Shown: piece by piece, positions 6,101-8,470 of the stretch
How the letters are laid out: the number at the start of each line of letters is the position of its first letter
Numbering within the stretch: position 1 is the stretch's first letter
Assembly: GCA_018064305.1 (NCBI GenBank)
Contig: JAGHVP010000106.1
Location: 1 to 8,470 of the forward strand
Origin: Candidatus Equibacterium intestinale
GTDB lineage: Bacteria; Bacteroidota; Bacteroidia; Bacteroidales; UBA932
Reading direction: 5' to 3'
DNA: 8,470 nucleotides
Program-made: the position numbers and the translations under genes
The notes under the pieces: model-generated
The model's database searches: none
What the model was told of the DNA's origin: nothing
The model's input: the letters and a program-made list of their open reading frames with translations, nothing else

Positions 6101-6171
6101 ATGCTGTAATGACATTGATACTGCTGATCGGCGATTCAGAAATGGCGAATTTGAGGGCATCGGCATGGTAT

Positions 6172-6198
6172 AAAAAAGAGACCGCCTTCAAAAGGCGG
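6172..6198 (-). terminator. Terminator of the tRNA-Pro gene
   Basis: On the minus strand, CCGCCTT (6192-6198) pairs with AAGGCGG (6182-6188) around a 3-base loop and is followed by TCTC and six T. It begins 8 bases after the mature 3' end of the tRNA and is on the same strand. Confidence 0.85.
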
Positions 6199-6206
6199 CC
6201 TCCATG

Positions 6207-6280
6207 TCGGGAAGAGGTGACTCGAACACCCGACCTCTGCGTCCCGAACGCAGCGCGCTAGCCAACTGCGCCACTTCCCG
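6207..6280 (-). tRNA. tRNA-Pro (anticodon CGG)
   Basis: The minus strand folds into a full 74-base cloverleaf. The acceptor stem is CGGGAAG/CTTCCCG with discriminator A, including the C1-G72 pair usual in bacterial tRNA-Pro. The D stem is GCGC/GCGC, the anticodon arm is CTGCG-TTCGGGA-CGCAG with anticodon CGG (reads CCG codons), and the T arm is GGGTG-TTCGAGT-CACCT with one G-T pair. The 3' CCA is not encoded (the next bases are CAT), so it must be added after transcription. A TAnnTTTG promoter box lies just upstream and a T-run terminator just downstream, so it appears to be a single-gene unit. Confidence 0.97.
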
Positions 6281-6292
6281 TAAAAACCGTGG

Positions 6293-6300
6293 CAAATATA
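6293..6300 (-). promoter_or_regulatory. Bacteroidota -7 box for tRNA-Pro
   Basis: The minus strand reads TATATTTG, a full match to TAnnTTTG, ending 13 bases before the tRNA 5' end. That leaves a very short leader, as expected for a tRNA. No clear TTTG -33 box is seen at the usual distance. Confidence 0.6.
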
Positions 6301-6304
6301 ACAC

Positions 6305-6312
6305 TATTTTTG
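6305..6312 (+). promoter_or_regulatory. Bacteroidota -7 box for the M48 peptidase gene
   Basis: TATTTTTG fully matches TAnnTTTG and lies 53 bases before the ATG at 6366. No exact TTTG is found near -33. It is only 4 bases from the divergent tRNA promoter box. Confidence 0.5.
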
Positions 6313-6365
6313 AAAATAAGAAGTATATATGTTCTTCAGACAAACCGGACAAACATCCAAGCAAT

Positions 6366-7220
6366 ATGAAGATATTAAGAAACATCATCCTTTTCGGCAT
6401 ATCAGTTTTCATGCTGGCATCATGCGGCACAGTTGCACTTACAGGCAGAAACCAGCTGCTGCTCTATTCAGACAGTGATATCCTCTCACTTTCCGAGCAG
6501 TCTTACCAGGAATTCTGCACAACTGCAGTTGCATCGTCGAACGCCAATGCCACCAATGTGGTGAAGGGGGTGTGCAGCAATCTGCTCACCGCCATGAGTG
6601 ATTATTTCACCAAGACCGGGCAGCAGCATTACATGGCAGACCTCAACTGGCGCTGCGACCTTGTCAAATCGAACGAGGTGAATGCTTTCTGCATGCCCAG
6701 CGGCAAGATTGTGGTTTATGAGGGAATACTTTCTTATGCAAATACCCCGGACCTTCTGGCAGTTGTCATCGGTCATGAGATAGCTCACGCAATAGCGCGT
6801 CACAGCAACGAACGTATGAGCCGTCAGATGGCGGTTGAGACTATCGGCAATGCAGTGCTTACGGCTGCGGCCGGCAGCGGCAAGTACACCAGCGCGCAGC
6901 TCAACAGCTTCAACACTGCGCTGGGTATCGGCAGCCAGTACGGTCTGATTCTTCCTTTCTCCCGCAAGCAGGAGTATGAGGCAGACCGTATCGGCCTGAT
7001 CCTTATGGCAATGGCCGGCTATGATATCACAAAGGCAGTGGAGCTCTGGGAGAAGATGAGTGCCGACGGCGGCAGTTCGGTACCTGCATTCATGAGCACT
7101 CACCCCACCGATGCCAAGCGTATCGCCAACCTTAACAAATGCATGACCGAGGCCATCAAGTACCACCCCAAATACGAGGAGTACGTAAAGGCTTCACAGA
7201 CAGCAAAATCTGCGAAATAG
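6366..7220 (+). CDS. M48 family zinc metallopeptidase, lipoprotein (BepA/LoiP/Oma1-like)
   Basis: The product is a predicted secreted lipoprotein peptidase of family M48, a group that acts in protein quality control of the cell envelope. The 284-residue protein has a short signal peptide ending in lipobox LASC with the lipidated Cys20. The zinc motif is HEIAH at residues 137-141 (within VIGHEIAHAIARH). The third ligand is most likely Glu203 of SRKQEYEAD, and a conserved His246 lies in MSTHPTDAKRI, all as in BepA-type enzymes. The segment TGRNQLLLYSDSDI after the lipid Cys is typical of bacterial members of this group. The frame is open upstream into the antisense of the tRNA, but ATG 6366 is chosen because only it places the signal peptide at the N-terminus and it follows a -7 box. 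No acidic lipoprotein export signal follows Cys20, so a periplasm-facing position is likelier than the cell surface. The substrate is unknown. It is a single-gene unit with its own terminator. Confidence 0.93.
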   Translation: MKILRNIILFGISVFMLASCGTVALTGRNQLLLYSDSDILSLSEQSYQEFCTTAVASSNANATNVVKGVCSNLLTAMSDYFTKTGQQHYMADLNWRCDLVKSNEVNAFCMPSGKIVVYEGILSYANTPDLLAVVIGHEIAHAIARHSNERMSRQMAVETIGNAVLTAAAGSGKYTSAQLNSFNTALGIGSQYGLILPFSRKQEYEADRIGLILMAMAGYDITKAVELWEKMSADGGSSVPAFMSTHPTDAKRIANLNKCMTEAIKYHPKYEEYVKASQTAKSAK

Positions 7221-7250
7221 AAGTTCCCGGCATTTCTGGAAATATCACGT

Positions 7251-7287
7251 CACCCCGTGCAATAGCGCGGGGTGTTGTTATTTTTTT
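7251..7287 (+). terminator. Terminator of the M48 peptidase gene
   Basis: CACCCCGTGC (7251-7260) pairs with GCGCGGGGTG (7265-7274) around the loop AATA, 10 bp with one G-T pair. TTGTTATTTTTTT follows. It starts 31 bases after the stop codon. The T-run ends in the TTTG of the next promoter. Confidence 0.92.
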
Positions 7288-7316
7288 GGAATGAAGGGGA
7301 TTAATGTGTAAATTTG
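7285..7316 (+). promoter_or_regulatory. Bacteroidota-type promoter of the ABC transporter genes
   Basis: TTTG at 7285-7288 and TAAATTTG at 7309-7316 match the -33 and -7 boxes of the Bacteroidota housekeeping promoter (TTTG, about 20 bases, TAnnTTTG). The spacing here is 20 bases. Transcription should start near 7322, about 35 bases before the ATG at 7357. Confidence 0.75.
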
Positions 7317-7356
7317 CAGGATTGTGGGTTTATGAAAGCCCTGTCAAAGTAATTTT

Positions 7357-8286
7357 ATGGAAAAATCAATAGTAAAGATCCAGAACATGTCGCACAAGTA
7401 TGCAACCCAGTGGGCTGTAAGGGACATCAACCTGGATATCGAGCAGAAAGGCGTCATAGGCCTTCTTGGCTCCAACGGAGCCGGTAAAAGTACCATTATG
7501 AACATACTCTGCGGTGTGATCAAACCCACTGAGGGCGATGTTTTCATCAATGGCATCAACACTAAAGACAACCCGATCGAGGCCAAGAAGTATATCGGCT
7601 TCCTTCCTCAGCAGGCTCCGCTGCACAGCGACCTTACCGTAGAGGAGTACCTCACATATTCCGCATCGCTGAGGGATATGGACGAAAAGGATATTCCCGC
7701 TGCTGTAGAGGCCGCAATGAGCAAGTGCGCTCTCAAGCATTTCTCGAAGAGGCTTATCAAGAACCTCTCCGGCGGATACCAGCAGAGGGTCGGAATCGCC
7801 CAGGCTGTGATACATAACCCTGCACTGGTTGTGCTTGACGAGCCTACCAACGGCCTGGATCCCAACCAGACTCTGGAAATCCGTCATCTGATCCAGGAAC
7901 TTGCCCAGGAGAGGACAATCATCCTTTCCACCCATATTCTTTCAGAGGTTCAGGCTTCATGCTCGCTGATCTACATGATCGAGGAGGGACACCTCATCTT
8001 CTCAGGTACCATGGATGACTTCAACAACTACAACGTTCCTGATACCATCAACCTGTCTATGGACAACCCTCCAGCAATGGAAGAACTGCTCGGAATCGAT
8101 GGTGTCGTTTCCGTTGAAGAGGCAGGCCACAATTCATTCAAGGTCCACTACAGTGATTCATACGACATCACCAAGCGTATTATACGCATGAGTGTCCAGA
8201 ACGGTTGGGACCTTACAGAAATTTCAGTCCAGAAGGCATCTCTGGAGACAGTGTTTGCAGACCTTTCAAAGAAGAGTAAAAAATGA
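7357..8286 (+). CDS. ABC transporter ATP-binding protein (GldA-like, ABC-2 export type)
   Basis: This is the cytoplasmic ATPase that powers an ABC-2 type exporter. The 309-residue product has all nucleotide-binding motifs in order: Walker A GSNGAGKST (38-46), Q-loop FLPQQAP (82-88, Gln85 or Gln86), signature LSGGYQQR (137-144), Walker B ALVVLDEP with Asp161 and Glu162, the D-loop NGLDP, and the switch His193 in STHILSE. About 75 residues after the ATPase core (roughly 235-309) form the C-terminal extension common in the CcmA/GldA group. The closest named relatives by layout are GldA of gliding Bacteroidota and NosF-like ATPases, but these are common in non-gliding Bacteroidales too, so no gene name or substrate is assigned. 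The start follows a good promoter and has no Shine-Dalgarno site, as usual in this phylum. The stop TGA overlaps the ATG of the permease gene (ATGA at 8283-8286). Confidence 0.95.
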   Translation: MEKSIVKIQNMSHKYATQWAVRDINLDIEQKGVIGLLGSNGAGKSTIMNILCGVIKPTEGDVFINGINTKDNPIEAKKYIGFLPQQAPLHSDLTVEEYLTYSASLRDMDEKDIPAAVEAAMSKCALKHFSKRLIKNLSGGYQQRVGIAQAVIHNPALVVLDEPTNGLDPNQTLEIRHLIQELAQERTIILSTHILSEVQASCSLIYMIEEGHLIFSGTMDDFNNYNVPDTINLSMDNPPAMEELLGIDGVVSVEEAGHNSFKVHYSDSYDITKRIIRMSVQNGWDLTEISVQKASLETVFADLSKKSKK

Positions 8287-8470
8287 AAAAGATATTCAAG
8301 ATAGCAAAGACAGAGCTTCAGACGCTCTTCTATTCACCGATCGCGTGGCTGATACTGGTGCTTTTCTTCCTCCAGAGCGCAATTGCGTTCAACCAGGTTT
8401 TTGGAGGAATTGTTGCCGACAAAGATCTCGGAGAACCGTTGTGGGCACTTTCCAGCCAGGTATTCTACGG
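8283..8470 (+). CDS. ABC-2 type transporter permease, GldF-like (5' end only)
   Basis: The first 62 codons of a membrane protein begin at ATG 8283 and run off the window. The start overlaps the stop of the ATPase gene by 4 bases (ATGA), which points to translational coupling and a shared complex. The N-terminus MKKIFKIAKTELQTLFYSPI is the amphipathic lead-in typical of GldF/NosY-type permeases, where a (K/R)xE(L/I)xxxFxSPI pattern precedes the first helix. The helix follows at about residues 20-37 (AWLILVLFFLQSAIAF). Family is clear; substrate is not. A GldG-like partner would be expected downstream but cannot be seen. Confidence 0.85.
   Translation, partial: MKKIFKIAKTELQTLFYSPIAWLILVLFFLQSAIAFNQVFGGIVADKDLGEPLWALSSQVFY

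Larger units (their letters stand above)
5065..6171. other. Repeat-rich non-coding region without a credible gene
   Basis: About 1.1 kb separates the nqr terminator from the tRNA terminator. Open frames here are short, lie on both strands, overlap each other and have low-complexity compositions rich in Arg, Ser, Ala and Pro; none has a recognisable domain or start signal. The stretch is GC-rich by eye, unlike typical Bacteroidota intergenic DNA. It holds a 35-bp direct repeat pair, two large hairpins with a shared core, a 39-bp palindromic repeat pair, smaller hairpins, a short tandem repeat and a possible minus-strand terminator, listed separately. I found no match to the Bacteroidota -7 box TAnnTTTG on either strand within it, although one site near 5507-5514 differs at one base. 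Confidence 0.75.

Noticed and set aside
6207..6230. tRNA-Pro 3' end as an attachment site of an integrated element
   Set aside because: No second copy of the tRNA 3' end sequence was seen in the flanking repeat region, and no integrase gene is in the window.
6204..6365. Longer start for the M48 peptidase at ATG 6204
   Set aside because: This would read antisense through the tRNA-Pro gene and bury the lipoprotein signal peptide about 55 residues inside the protein. ATG 6366 gives a normal signal peptide.
6486..7166. 226-residue minus-strand open frame opposite the M48 peptidase
   Set aside because: It is a shadow of the conserved metallopeptidase frame; no start signal or domain supports it.

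Overview
The window looks like chromosomal DNA of a Bacteroidota member, most likely order Bacteroidales. The evidence is a complete nqrBCDEF run preceded by the end of nqrA, a lipoprotein M48 peptidase, an ABC-2 exporter of the GldA/GldF type, and promoters that fit the Bacteroidota -7 consensus TAnnTTTG. Genus cannot be named from sequence alone.

Region 1 (1-5064) is the Na+-translocating NADH:quinone oxidoreductase operon: the 3' end of nqrA, then nqrB, nqrC, nqrD, nqrE and nqrF, all on the + strand with gaps of 10-12 bases or a short overlap, closed by a strong hairpin terminator. NqrF takes electrons from NADH through FAD and a 2Fe-2S centre, NqrD/NqrE hold a membrane iron centre, NqrC and NqrB carry covalent FMN, and NqrA/NqrB serve the quinone side. 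Together they pump Na+ out of the cell. The FMN acceptor position of NqrC is Ser (Ser221) rather than the usual Thr. No flavin transferase gene (apbE) is in the window.

Region 2 (5065-6171) is about 1.1 kb with no credible gene. It is GC-rich by eye and packed with repeats: a 35-bp direct repeat pair, two large GC-rich hairpins of one apparent family in opposite orientation, a 39-bp palindromic repeat pair, several smaller hairpins with competing arms, and a possible terminator facing the minus strand. It looks like a landing zone for small non-coding repeat elements.

Region 3 (6172-6365) holds a minus-strand tRNA-Pro(CGG) with its own terminator, and closely spaced divergent promoter elements for the tRNA and the next gene.

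Region 4 (6366-7287) is a secreted lipoprotein zinc peptidase of family M48 (BepA/LoiP/Oma1-like) with a very good terminator. Region 5 (7288-8470) has a promoter, an ABC transporter ATPase, and the first 62 codons of its membrane permease, coupled by an ATGA overlap; the permease runs off the end of the window.
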